Under the pieces are notes generated by a model. The model made no database searches, was not told the origin of the DNA, and worked only from the letters and a program-made list of their open reading frames with translations. The translations under genes were made by a program, and so were the position numbers. From NCBI RefSeq assembly GCF_002099195.1, contig NZ_NBYX01000008.1, positions 242,284 through 306,283 of the forward strand: a stretch of DNA of 64,000 nucleotides, in the 5' to 3' direction. Below, piece by piece: positions 51,951-60,419 of the stretch (positions are counted from its first letter, which is position 1; every line of letters begins with the position of its first letter). The stretch is from Burkholderia puraquae (GTDB lineage Bacteria > Pseudomonadota > Gammaproteobacteria > Burkholderiales > Burkholderiaceae).

Positions 51951-52069
51951 GACAGTCAAGGGGTTTTTTAAGGGCGCGATGCGCGATCTGCCCGCGCTCG
52001 CCGCCCAATCCGCGCAACCGGTTCGGATCGCGCCCGAACCCGGCGCGCGTCGAACCGGCGCCGCCACGT

Positions 52070-52573
52070 TTACTGCGGCTTCAACTTCCGCTGAATGATC
52101 GTCCGCAGCATCGCCCGGTGCGCGCGCGGCTTGAACCCCGGCTCGAACACGACGCGCCCGGCCGCGCCTTCCGCGAGCGCGAGCAGCCAGGTCGCGACGA
52201 GATCGGGCTTCAGGCTGCCGTCGATCTCCCCTTGCGCGACGCCGCGCTTGATCAGCGCAACCAGGCGTCCTTTCACCTGCGCCTCGTTCACTGCGAACAG
52301 CGCGGCGACATCCGGATTGCGCGTTGCCTCCGCCGCGGTCTCGACGCTGATGCGCGCATAGACGGGATCGCTCGACGATTCCATCCATGCCAGCGCAATC
52401 TCCTCGATCGCGGTCAGCGCATTGTCGGCGTCCGCATGCCGCGCGAACCGGTCGGCCATCTCGCGCTGATCCTCCTGCGCGACTGCGTCGATGGTCGCCG
52501 CCTTCGTCGGGAAATAGTGGAACAGGTTGCCGGGGCTCACGCCGGCCGCCTTGCAGATCGCGGCCGTGGAAAC
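52070..52573 (-). pseudogene. 3' remnant of a TetR family regulator
   Basis: From about 52573 the frame reads VSTAAICKAAGVSPGNLFHY, then PTKAATIDAVAQEDQREMAD and on to a stop at 52070. It starts in the middle of the HTH: helix 1 and the N-terminus of a TetR protein are missing. Further upstream in the frame is unrelated Arg/Ser-rich sequence coming from the hydrolase fragment on the other strand. The remaining C-terminal domain is intact. Without a complete HTH it should not bind DNA. Confidence 0.75.
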
Positions 52574-53030
52574 CGGCCTGCAGCCGGATCGAATCGATGC
52601 GACACTGGCCGCCGAGCGACGCGCCAACGACGCGATCTTCGGCCAGGCGGACGTGCCGGCCGATCCGCGCCTACGCCCGGACATCGAGCCGCGCCGCTTC
52701 GGCTTCATCGCGCGCAACTACCTGGAAGACGCATCACAGGCGCTCGCGACGATGCAGGGGCCGGTGCTGGCCGTGTGGGGCGCGCAGGATCGCAATGTCG
52801 ACCCGGTGGACGAGGCGAACACGTACACGCATGCGTTCGCGAACCGGCCCGACCGGCGCGTGGTGGTCGTGCCCGGTGCGACGCATGCGCTGCTGCGCGT
52901 CGGCTGGTTCGACTACCAGCTCGAGTCCGACTGGCCGACGTGGAAGCAGTGGCTGTACACGGTGCTCGGGCGCGATGCCTATGCACCGGGCACGCTCGGG
53001 CCGATCGAAGCGTGGATCCGGGCGCAGTGA
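52568..53030 (+). pseudogene. 3' remnant of an alpha/beta hydrolase
   Basis: About 153 codons encode the C-terminal half of an alpha/beta hydrolase: FGFIARNYLEDASQALATM, then GPVLAVWGAQDRNVDPVDEA (the acid region) and VVPGATHALLRVG (the catalytic histidine). The N-terminal half with the oxyanion hole and nucleophile serine is absent. It abuts, head to head, the truncated tetR gene, as if a divergent pair lost both 5' ends and the intervening promoter. Confidence 0.75.
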
Positions 53031-53128
53031 ACACGTGTGCAACACGGCGTCGCCTTCGAAGGCGTCGCGCATGAAACGGGCAATACGGGCCGCGCCGGCT
53101 GGCGTGGCCGCATCAAGGAGAGGTTTCA

Positions 53129-54982
53129 ATGTTTTCGTGGTTTGAACGGCGCCTGCCGACTTTCCCGCTCGAAGATCCCGCCACGCCGCCGAAGGGATTC
53201 TTCTCGTTCGTCTGGGCGTGCACGAAAGGCGCGCGCAGCTGGGTCCTGCTGATCGCGCTGACGTCGGCCGCGCTGGCCGCGTACGAAGCCGCACTGTTCG
53301 CGATGATGGGCCGCGTGGTCGACTGGCTCGCGTCCGCGACGCCGGCTGAGTTCGGCGGCCGGCACTTCGGCACGCTCGCCGGTTTCGCGGCGATCCTCGC
53401 CGGGAGTACGCTACTGATCGCGCTGCATACGATGGTCAAGCACCAGGTGCTCGCGATCAACTTCCCGATGCGGCTGCGCTGGCTGTTTCACCGGCTGATG
53501 CTCGACCAGAGCCTGTCGTTCTACGCGAACGAGTTCGCCGGCCGCGTGACGACCAAGATCATGCAGACCGCGCTCGCGGTGCGCGATGCGCTGTTCATGT
53601 CGGTCGACGTCGTGATCGGCGTCGCCGCGTACCTGATCGGCATCCTCGCGCTCGCGGCCAGCTTCGACTGGCGGCTGATGATCCCGCTCGCGCTGTGGGC
53701 GCTCGGCTACGGCCTGGCGTGCGCGTATTTCGTGCCGCGCCTCGGTGCCGTCGGCAGCCGCCAGGCCGATGCGCGCGCGCTGATGACGGGCCGCATCACC
53801 GACGCGTATTCGAACATCACGACCGTGAAGCTGTTCTCGCACACGCGGCGCGAAGCCGACCATGCGCGCCGCGCGATGGAGGCGTTCAAGGCGACCGGCG
53901 ACGCGCAGATGCGGCTCGTCAGCGCGTTCGAGGTCGTCAATCACCTGCTGTCGACGCTGCTGCTGGTCGGCTCGACCGGCCTCGCGCTGGTTCTGTGGAT
54001 GCACGGCGAGGCAAGCGCGGGCGTCGTCGCGGCGGTGATCGCGATGGCGCTGCGCCTGTCGAGCTATTCGCACTGGATCATGTGGGAAATGACCGAGCTG
54101 TTCGAGAACGTCGGCACGATCCAGGACGGCATCAACACGCTGACGAAGGTGCACAGCGTGGTCGACGCGCCCGACGCGAAGCCGCTTGCGGTGCAGCGCG
54201 GCGGGATCGTGTTCGACAACGTGCAGTTCGCGCACGAGGACAACGATCGCGCGGTGTTCGACGGGCTGAACCTGACGATCCGGCCCGGCGAGCGGATCGG
54301 CCTGATCGGCCGCTCGGGCGCCGGCAAGTCGACGCTCGTGAACCTGCTGCTGCGCTTCTACGACGTGGGCGGCGGCACGATCCGGATCGACGGGCAGGAC
54401 ATCGCGCACGTGACGCAGGACAGCCTGCGCGCTGCGATCGGGATGGTCACGCAGGATACGTCGCTGCTGCACCGGACGATGCGCGAGAACCTGCTGTACG
54501 GGCGCCCCGACGCGACCGAGCGCGAGATGCGCGACGCGGCCGTGCGCGCGGAAGCGTCCGAGTTCATCGACCGGCTGCGCGACCGCCACGGACGCAGCGG
54601 CTATGACGTCGAGGTCGGCGAACGCGGCGTGAAGCTGTCGGGCGGCCAGCGGCAGCGCGTCGCGATCGCGCGCGTGATGCTCAAGGACGCGCCGATCCTC
54701 GTGCTCGACGAAGCAACCAGCGCGCTCGATTCCGAGGTCGAAGTCGCGATCCAGCGCAGCCTCGACGGCCTGATGCACGGCAAGACGGTAATCGCGATCG
54801 CGCACCGGCTGTCGACCATCGCGGCGATGGACCGGCTGATCGTGCTCGACGAAGGGCGCATCGTCGAGGAAGGCACGCATCAGCAGCTGCTGCAGGCCGG
54901 CGGCATCTATGCGGCGCTGTGGGCGCACCAGAGCGGCGGATTCCTCGGTGAAACGGCGGATGTGGAGAAGGCGGAGCAGTAG
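53129..54982 (+). CDS. ABC exporter, fused permease and ATPase (MsbA-like)
   Basis: A 617-residue type IV exporter half-transporter. About six helices span residues 30-330 (WVLLIALTSAALAAYEAAL, and the TM helices ending SYSHWIMWEMTELFENVG). The NBD has Walker A LIGRSGAGKSTLVNLLLRFY, signature LSGGQRQRVAIARVMLKDAP, Walker B ILVLDEATSALDSEVE and the H-loop in VIAIAHRLSTIAAMDRLIVL. Closest in pattern to the ABC transporters of the YddA/MsbA/multidrug type. AAGGAGAGG precedes the start at 53129. Function is presumably export of a lipid or hydrophobic drug; no neighbouring gene specifies it. Confidence 0.93.
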   Translation: MFSWFERRLPTFPLEDPATPPKGFFSFVWACTKGARSWVLLIALTSAALAAYEAALFAMMGRVVDWLASATPAEFGGRHFGTLAGFAAILAGSTLLIALHTMVKHQVLAINFPMRLRWLFHRLMLDQSLSFYANEFAGRVTTKIMQTALAVRDALFMSVDVVIGVAAYLIGILALAASFDWRLMIPLALWALGYGLACAYFVPRLGAVGSRQADARALMTGRITDAYSNITTVKLFSHTRREADHARRAMEAFKATGDAQMRLVSAFEVVNHLLSTLLLVGSTGLALVLWMHGEASAGVVAAVIAMALRLSSYSHWIMWEMTELFENVGTIQDGINTLTKVHSVVDAPDAKPLAVQRGGIVFDNVQFAHEDNDRAVFDGLNLTIRPGERIGLIGRSGAGKSTLVNLLLRFYDVGGGTIRIDGQDIAHVTQDSLRAAIGMVTQDTSLLHRTMRENLLYGRPDATEREMRDAAVRAEASEFIDRLRDRHGRSGYDVEVGERGVKLSGGQRQRVAIARVMLKDAPILVLDEATSALDSEVEVAIQRSLDGLMHGKTVIAIAHRLSTIAAMDRLIVLDEGRIVEEGTHQQLLQAGGIYAALWAHQSGGFLGETADVEKAEQ

Positions 54983-55106
54983 GCGGAACCGCTGTGGCAA
55001 CATGGCGGCTCAGCGATCGGCGGCGATTTCGGCCGCGGTCGCTTTCCTGCCGGCCGGGTGCCGTCGCCCAGCGTCCTGTCGCCCGACGCAGATCCAGGGA
55101 GCCCCT

Positions 55107-55619
55107 ATGACCACGCAACCGGATATCGCCACCGCGCTCGACGCGCCCGATTCGGTGCTCGACGAAGACGAGCGGCGATTCGTGAACCAGATTCGCCAGC
55201 ACGGGTGGTTCCGCACGGAAGTGTTCGCGGAAGGGAGCGAACCCGGGTTCTCGTTCACGACCGGGCTGTGGGTCAACCACGGTTTTCCGGAAATCATCGT
55301 GTTCTCGTTGCCGGCACGCATCGTCCATGACGTGCTGTGGGACATCTACCGGATGGTCGCGGCCGGCACGCCGCCTCCGGTCGGCGAAGTCACGGCATCC
55401 GTGTACAGCAACGCGAACGCGCTCCTCATGCCGGTCGAACAAGCACACTACGAAGCCCATCTCGGCTGGAACCGCTGGTTCTACGGCAACGACGCCTTTC
55501 CCTGCGTCCAGCTGCTGTGGCCCGACCGCGACGGGATCTTCCCGTGGCAGCCGGAAGCGGACGACGCGTTGAATGCCGCACAGCCGCGCCTGTTCGTATC
55601 GGGCGGCGATCGACGCTGA
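55107..55619 (+). CDS. DUF4262 domain protein
   Basis: A 170-residue cytoplasmic protein of DUF4262, function unknown. Family marks: DEDERRFVNQIRQHGW, then GFSFTTGLWVNHGFPEIIVF and the C-terminal FPCVQLLWPDRDGIFPWQPE. Start 55107 has CAGGGAG upstream; the frame is open upstream from 54909 but that part overlaps the end of the ABC exporter gene and is not family-like. It is probably a separate gene from the exporter. Confidence 0.82.
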   Translation: MTTQPDIATALDAPDSVLDEDERRFVNQIRQHGWFRTEVFAEGSEPGFSFTTGLWVNHGFPEIIVFSLPARIVHDVLWDIYRMVAAGTPPPVGEVTASVYSNANALLMPVEQAHYEAHLGWNRWFYGNDAFPCVQLLWPDRDGIFPWQPEADDALNAAQPRLFVSGGDRR

Positions 55620-55634
55620 CCTGGGCACCGGATC

Positions 55635-55661
55635 GCGCGGCACGCCGCCAGCGTGCCGCGC
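55635..55661. terminator. Hairpin between convergent DUF4262 and aldehyde dehydrogenase genes
   Basis: Perfect 11-bp arms GCGCGGCACGC (55635-55645) and GCGTGCCGCGC (55651-55661) with loop CGCCA. It sits 16 bp after one stop and 10 bp before the other, so a bidirectional terminator is likely, although the T-run is weak. Confidence 0.65.
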
Positions 55662-55670
55662 CGTTCAAGA

Positions 55671-57161
55671 TTACAACCGCACGATCGTCGACTTCAGCTC
55701 GGTGTACTTGTCGAGCGCATGCAGCGACTTGTCGCGACCGTTGCCCGACTGCTTGTAACCGCCGAACGGGAAGTTCAGGTCGTCGCTGCCGTCGCCGTAG
55801 CAGTTGACCCACACGGTGCCCGCGCGCAGCCGCCTCGCCACGGCATGCGCGGTCGAGAGATCGGCCGACCAGACGGCCGCGGCCAGCCCGTAGTCCGTGT
55901 CGTTGGCGATCCGCACGGCCTCGTCGACATCGTCGAACACGATCACCGACAGCACGGGCCCGAAAATCTCCTCGCGCGCGATCTTCGCATCGGGCTTCAC
56001 CTCGAACACGGTCGGCTCGACGTAGAACCCGCCCGTCTCCTCGCGTACGCGTGCGCCGCCTGTCACGAGGCGACCTTCGTCGCGACCGGCACCGATATAC
56101 CCCATCACACGATCGAGCTGCATGCGATCGACGATCGCCCCCATCGTCACCGACGGATCGAGCGGATGCCCGGGTGCGAAGCGCCGCGACGCGTCGACCA
56201 GCTTCGCGACGAATGCGTCCCTGATGTCGCGATGCACGAGCAGGCGCGAGCCGGCCGTGCACACTTCGCCCATGTTGAAGAAAATCGCGTCGGCGGCCGC
56301 CTGCGCGGCGCGGTCGAGATCGGGGCAATCGCGCAGCACGATGTTCGGCGACTTGCCGCCGAGTTCGAGCCACACGCGCTTCAGGTTCGACTGCGCGGCG
56401 CACGCCATGATCTGCTGCCCCGTACGCGTCGACCCCGTAAACGCGATGCAGTCGACGTCGCGATGCAGCGCGAGCGCCCTGCCCGGCTCCGCACCGCCCG
56501 GCACGACGCTGAACACGCCGGGCGGCATGCCGGCGTCGCACGCGAGCTGCGCGACGCGGAGCGCGGTGAGCGGCGATTTCTCCGACGGCTTGAGCACGAC
56601 GCTGTTGCCGGCCGCGAGCGCCGGCGCAAATTTCCAGGCGGCCATCAGCAGCGGGAAATTCCACGGCACGACGGCCGCGACGACGCCGATCGGCTCGCGT
56701 GTGACGAGCCCGACCAGGTGATGGTCGACCGGCGCGACTTCGCCGCCGACCTTGTCGATCGCTTCCGCATACCAGTCGACGCAATGCGCGGCGGCCGGCA
56801 CGTCGATCGCCGTGGTATCGGCGATCGGCTTGCCGGTGTCGAGCGTCTCGAGCAGCGCGAGCTCGTCGAGGTGCTCGCGCATCAGCGCGGCCCAGCGCTG
56901 CAGCACCGCCTTGCGGGCGCGCGGGCTCATGCCGGCCCAGCGCCGCGCGTCGAACGCGCGGCGTGCGGCCGCCACCGCGAGGTCGACGTCGTCGGCGCCG
57001 CAATCGGCCACGTGCGCGAGCACGCAACCGTCGATGGGGCTCACGCAGGCGAAGGTCGCGCCGGTTTGCGCGTGGCGCGCCTCGCCGTCGATGAACGCTC
57101 GCCCCTCGATCCGCAGCACGGCCGCGCGGGCTTGCCAGTCTTCGAATGTCGATTGATTCAT
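55671..57161 (-). CDS. puuC: Aldehyde dehydrogenase, gamma-glutamyl-aminobutyraldehyde type
   Basis: A 496-residue NAD(P)+ aldehyde dehydrogenase. The conserved Glu is in VWLELGGKSPNIVLRDCPDL and the catalytic Cys in FNMGEVCTAGSRLLVHRDI (about residue 300). N-terminus and PWNFPLLMAAWKFAPALAAG are typical of PuuC/AldH. Start 57161 (MNQSTFEDWQARAAV). In its cluster with a PuuB-like oxidase and a polyamine transporter it should oxidise gamma-glutamyl-gamma-aminobutyraldehyde. Symbol rests on context and is tentative. Confidence 0.85.
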   Translation of the reverse strand: MNQSTFEDWQARAAVLRIEGRAFIDGEARHAQTGATFACVSPIDGCVLAHVADCGADDVDLAVAAARRAFDARRWAGMSPRARKAVLQRWAALMREHLDELALLETLDTGKPIADTTAIDVPAAAHCVDWYAEAIDKVGGEVAPVDHHLVGLVTREPIGVVAAVVPWNFPLLMAAWKFAPALAAGNSVVLKPSEKSPLTALRVAQLACDAGMPPGVFSVVPGGAEPGRALALHRDVDCIAFTGSTRTGQQIMACAAQSNLKRVWLELGGKSPNIVLRDCPDLDRAAQAAADAIFFNMGEVCTAGSRLLVHRDIRDAFVAKLVDASRRFAPGHPLDPSVTMGAIVDRMQLDRVMGYIGAGRDEGRLVTGGARVREETGGFYVEPTVFEVKPDAKIAREEIFGPVLSVIVFDDVDEAVRIANDTDYGLAAAVWSADLSTAHAVARRLRAGTVWVNCYGDGSDDLNFPFGGYKQSGNGRDKSLHALDKYTELKSTIVRL

Positions 57162-57186
57162 GCGTTTCCTCGTGAAAGATTGCGCA

Positions 57187-58602
57187 TCACGACCCGGTGA
57201 CCGGATCGATCGGCGTAAAGATGCCCGCACGCGCCTCGATCGCTTCGCCTGCTGCGAGACACAGTGCTTCCTGAAAGCGTCCGGCGACGAGCTGCACGCC
57301 GGTCGGCACGCCATCGCGGATACCGGTCGGCACCGACAGCCCCGGCAGCCCGAGCAGCGCGGTCGCGAGCAGCGGCCCCTGCCGGTCGACGATCGCGCGC
57401 ATCGCGTCGTCGCCGTGCTGGTCGGCGTCGATCGCGAACGGCTGCGCGCACGACACCGGCATCAGCAGCAGCGGATAGCGCACGAAGAATTGCTGCCAGT
57501 CGCGCAGCAGCGCGGTACGCCGCGCCAGGCCGTTCATGTAGCCCTCGAGATCCAGCGGCGTCGCGAGATGGCGCTGGCTCGCGAACGCGGTACGGATCGC
57601 CGCGTCGCCGTGCTGCATGATCACGTCGCCGAGGCCGCTGCGCGCTTCGTTGGTCACCAGGTCCAGCCACAGTTCGCACGCTTCGGCGATCCGCGGCGGC
57701 TCCGCTTCCTCGACGATGCAGCCGGCCTCCTCGAGCCAGCGCGCGGCCTGCCGGATCGCGTCGACCACCACCGGATCGGACGGCACGCCCGGCAGCGTCG
57801 GGCACACGGCCACGCGCGCGGGGAACACGGCTTCCTGGGCATTCGGCGCGACCGGCATCCACCATGCGTCGCGCGCGTCGCCTGCCGCCATCGCACCGAG
57901 CGCGAGCCGCAGATCGCCGACCGTGCGCGCGAGCGGCCCCTGGACGGATGCGAGCTGAACCGCGAGCGTGCGGTCCTTCGACTGCGTTGCGTTGTACGCC
58001 GGCACGCGCCCGGTGCTGGGCCGCAGCCCGGCGACGCCGCACGCGTAGGCCGGGTAGCGGATCGAGCCGCCCAGGTCGTTGCCGTGCGCGATCGCGCCGA
58101 TACCGGCCGCCACGGCCGCGGCGGCACCGCCGCTGGAACCGCCCGGCGTCAGCGACGGGTCCCACGGATTCGACGTGCGGCCGTGCACGTCGTTGTCGGT
58201 GAACCAGCGATACGAAAACGCCGGCGCATTGCTGCGCCCGATCACGATCGCGCCGGCCTTGCGCAGGTTCGCAGTCACCGGGCTGTCCTCCTTTGCGACG
58301 AGGTCGGAAAACGCGCGCACGCCGTTGGTCGTCGCGTATCCAGCCGTGTCGACGTTGATCTTCACGGTCACCGGCACGCCGTGCAGCGGGCCGACCGGTG
58401 CGCCACACGCGATCGCGGCATCGGCATCGGACGCGGCCCGCAACGCGCTGTCGGCCATCACGTCGACGATCGCGTTGATGACGGGGTTCACCGTTTCAAG
58501 CCGCTGCAGGCAGCTGCGCGTGAGTTCGGTGGCAGACACGTCTCGACGCGCGACGCGCTCGGCCATCTCGGCTGCACTGAGACGCCACAATTCCTGGGTC
58601 AT
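57187..58602 (-). CDS. Amidase signature family hydrolase
   Basis: A 471-residue amidase (AS family). The Ser-cisSer-Lys triad is apparent: Lys in GVPVTVKINVDTAGYATTNG, cis-Ser in TPGGSSGGAAAAVAAG and the nucleophilic Ser in HGNDLGGSIRYPAYACGVAG. Start 58602 (MTQELWRLSAAEMAER). It lies 25 bp upstream of the aldehyde dehydrogenase. In place of PuuD it might release GABA or another amine from a gamma-glutamyl intermediate; other amides cannot be excluded. Confidence 0.88.
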   Translation of the reverse strand: MTQELWRLSAAEMAERVARRDVSATELTRSCLQRLETVNPVINAIVDVMADSALRAASDADAAIACGAPVGPLHGVPVTVKINVDTAGYATTNGVRAFSDLVAKEDSPVTANLRKAGAIVIGRSNAPAFSYRWFTDNDVHGRTSNPWDPSLTPGGSSGGAAAAVAAGIGAIAHGNDLGGSIRYPAYACGVAGLRPSTGRVPAYNATQSKDRTLAVQLASVQGPLARTVGDLRLALGAMAAGDARDAWWMPVAPNAQEAVFPARVAVCPTLPGVPSDPVVVDAIRQAARWLEEAGCIVEEAEPPRIAEACELWLDLVTNEARSGLGDVIMQHGDAAIRTAFASQRHLATPLDLEGYMNGLARRTALLRDWQQFFVRYPLLLMPVSCAQPFAIDADQHGDDAMRAIVDRQGPLLATALLGLPGLSVPTGIRDGVPTGVQLVAGRFQEALCLAAGEAIEARAGIFTPIDPVTGS

Positions 58603-58648
58603 GGGTTGCTCCTCGTTGATCTCGATGGTTGTCCTGAACCGGCGCGCG

Positions 58649-59029
58649 TTACGCGCCCGGCTGTTCGGCCTGCGGTGCGTGCGACGCATAGATCTTGCGG
58701 CATGTTTCGACGACTTCCCACGTGCCGCGAAAACCCGGCGGGATCACGAACCGGTCGCCCGCGCGCAACACGCGCTCGCGGCCGTCCGCGTCGCGCACGA
58801 TCGCGACGCCGCTCAGCATCTCGCAATACTCCGACTCGTCATACTCGATCGTCCAGCGGCCGGGCGTGCACTCCCAGAACCCGCAGCTGAACTGCCCGCA
58901 CGGGCTGATGTAGTGATGCGACAGCGTCTGCAGCGGATTGCCGTCGAGCAGCAGCCCGCTGGGCACGCGGCTCTGCGTGAGCTTCGCCGGTGCCCGCATC
59001 AGGTCGACGAGATGCGTGATGTTGGTCAT
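58649..59029 (-). CDS. Cupin domain protein
   Basis: A 126-residue single-cupin protein. The barrel core is GQFSCGFWECTPGRWTIEYD, then CEMLSGVAIVRDADGRERVL and AGDRFVIPPGFRGTWEVVET. Start 59029 (MTNITHLVDLMRAP). It resembles the DUF861-type cupins and the C-terminal half of PuuR-like regulators but lacks a helix-turn-helix. It lies between the amidase and the PuuB-like oxidase in the operon; enzymatic or ligand-binding role unknown. Confidence 0.83.
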   Translation of the reverse strand: MTNITHLVDLMRAPAKLTQSRVPSGLLLDGNPLQTLSHHYISPCGQFSCGFWECTPGRWTIEYDESEYCEMLSGVAIVRDADGRERVLRAGDRFVIPPGFRGTWEVVETCRKIYASHAPQAEQPGA

Positions 59030-59100
59030 AAGTGCCTCCAGGGCATGAGTGGTTCGAAACGTTTCGGTGCCGCGCGGACGGGCGAGCCGCCCCGCGCGGG

Positions 59101-60393
59101 TCAGAGCAGGTCCATCATCCGGTGCCAGGTCATCGCGAGCGCCAGCATCGGCGTGCGCAGCACGCGCCCGCCCGGAAAGTCGCGATGGCGAATCCGGCCG
59201 AACAGGTCGAAGCGCGTGGCCTGCGCATCGATCGCTTCCGCGATCAGCCGCCCCGCGAGGCCCGTCACGTTGACGCCGTGCCCGGAAAAGCCCTGCGCGA
59301 AATACACGGTCGGCTCGAGCCGGCCGAAATGCGGCGCGCGATTCATCGTTGCGTCGATCAGGCCGCCCCACGCGTAGTCGATCCGCACGTCAGCCAGCTG
59401 CGGGAACGTCTTCAGCATGTCGCGCCGCATCGCGGCCGCGAGGTCGCGCGGCGTGTTCGTCGAGCTGCTTGCCTTGCCGCCCCACAGCAGCCGGCGGTCG
59501 CGCGTCAGCCGGAAATAGTCGAGCGCCGCATTGCAGTCGCTGATCGCCGCATCGGCCGGCATCGTCTCGGCCGCGCGCGCGTCGCCGAGCGGCTCCGTTG
59601 CGATCAGGTAGGTCGCGACGGGGATGATCTTGCGCGCGACCGACGGCGCCAGCTGCCCGAGATACGCATTGCACGCCAGCACGACATGGCGGGCATCCAC
59701 GTGCCCGCGCGCGCACCGGACGCGGTGGTACGGCGCGGCGCGATCGAGCGCGAGCGCGGGCGTGTCCTCGTGGATCGTCACGCCGGCTTCGCGCGCCGCC
59801 CGTGCAAGGCCGAGCGTGTAGTTCAGCGGATGCAGGTGGCCGCTGCCTTCGTAGCGGAGGCCGCCGACGTAACGGTCCGATGCGACGAAGCGATGCATGT
59901 CGGCGCGCTCGACGAATTCGTAGCCGCGATAGCCGAAGCGGCGCGCCGCGGCATCGCGCCACGCGCGCAGCGCGTCGAGATGGCGCGGCTTGTTCGCGGC
60001 GGTCAGGTAGCCGAAGGTCAGGTCGCAATCGATGCCGTGCCGCTCGACCCGCTGCCTGACGAGGTCGATCGACTCCAGCCCCATCGCCCATACGCGCCGC
60101 ACGTCGTCTTCCGGCAGATGGGCCGAGAACGTATCGATGTCGCACGAGTACCCGGCGATCAGCTGGCCGCCGTTGCGCCCGCTTGCGCCCCAGCCGATCT
60201 TCGACGCCTCGACGAGCACGACCGAATGGCCGCGCTCGGCAAGATCGAGCGCCGCTGACAGGCCGGTCAGCCCGCCGCCGATCACGCATACGTCGGCGCT
60301 CACGGCCCCGTCGAGCGCCGCATGGCGCTCCCGGTCGTTGGCCGTCGCTGCATAGTACGACTGAACATGTTGCTGGTTCTTGAACTTGAGCAT
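59101..60393 (-). CDS. puuB: FAD-dependent oxidoreductase, gamma-glutamylputrescine oxidase type
   Basis: A 430-residue DadA/PuuB-family flavoenzyme. The FAD-binding dinucleotide motif is DVCVIGGGLTGLSAALDLAE (about residues 34-53) followed by VVLVEASKIGWGASGRNGGQ and then LIAGYS, the signature of the puuB branch. C-terminal FAQGFSGHGVNVTGLAGRLI is the typical second flavin motif. Start 60393 (MLKFKNQQHVQSYYAATAN). It would oxidise gamma-glutamylputrescine to the aldehyde used by the downstream dehydrogenase. Confidence 0.88.
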   Translation of the reverse strand: MLKFKNQQHVQSYYAATANDRERHAALDGAVSADVCVIGGGLTGLSAALDLAERGHSVVLVEASKIGWGASGRNGGQLIAGYSCDIDTFSAHLPEDDVRRVWAMGLESIDLVRQRVERHGIDCDLTFGYLTAANKPRHLDALRAWRDAAARRFGYRGYEFVERADMHRFVASDRYVGGLRYEGSGHLHPLNYTLGLARAAREAGVTIHEDTPALALDRAAPYHRVRCARGHVDARHVVLACNAYLGQLAPSVARKIIPVATYLIATEPLGDARAAETMPADAAISDCNAALDYFRLTRDRRLLWGGKASSSTNTPRDLAAAMRRDMLKTFPQLADVRIDYAWGGLIDATMNRAPHFGRLEPTVYFAQGFSGHGVNVTGLAGRLIAEAIDAQATRFDLFGRIRHRDFPGGRVLRTPMLALAMTWHRMMDLL

Positions 60394-60419
60394 AGGTGAG
60401 ACTCGCGAACGGCGTCGCG

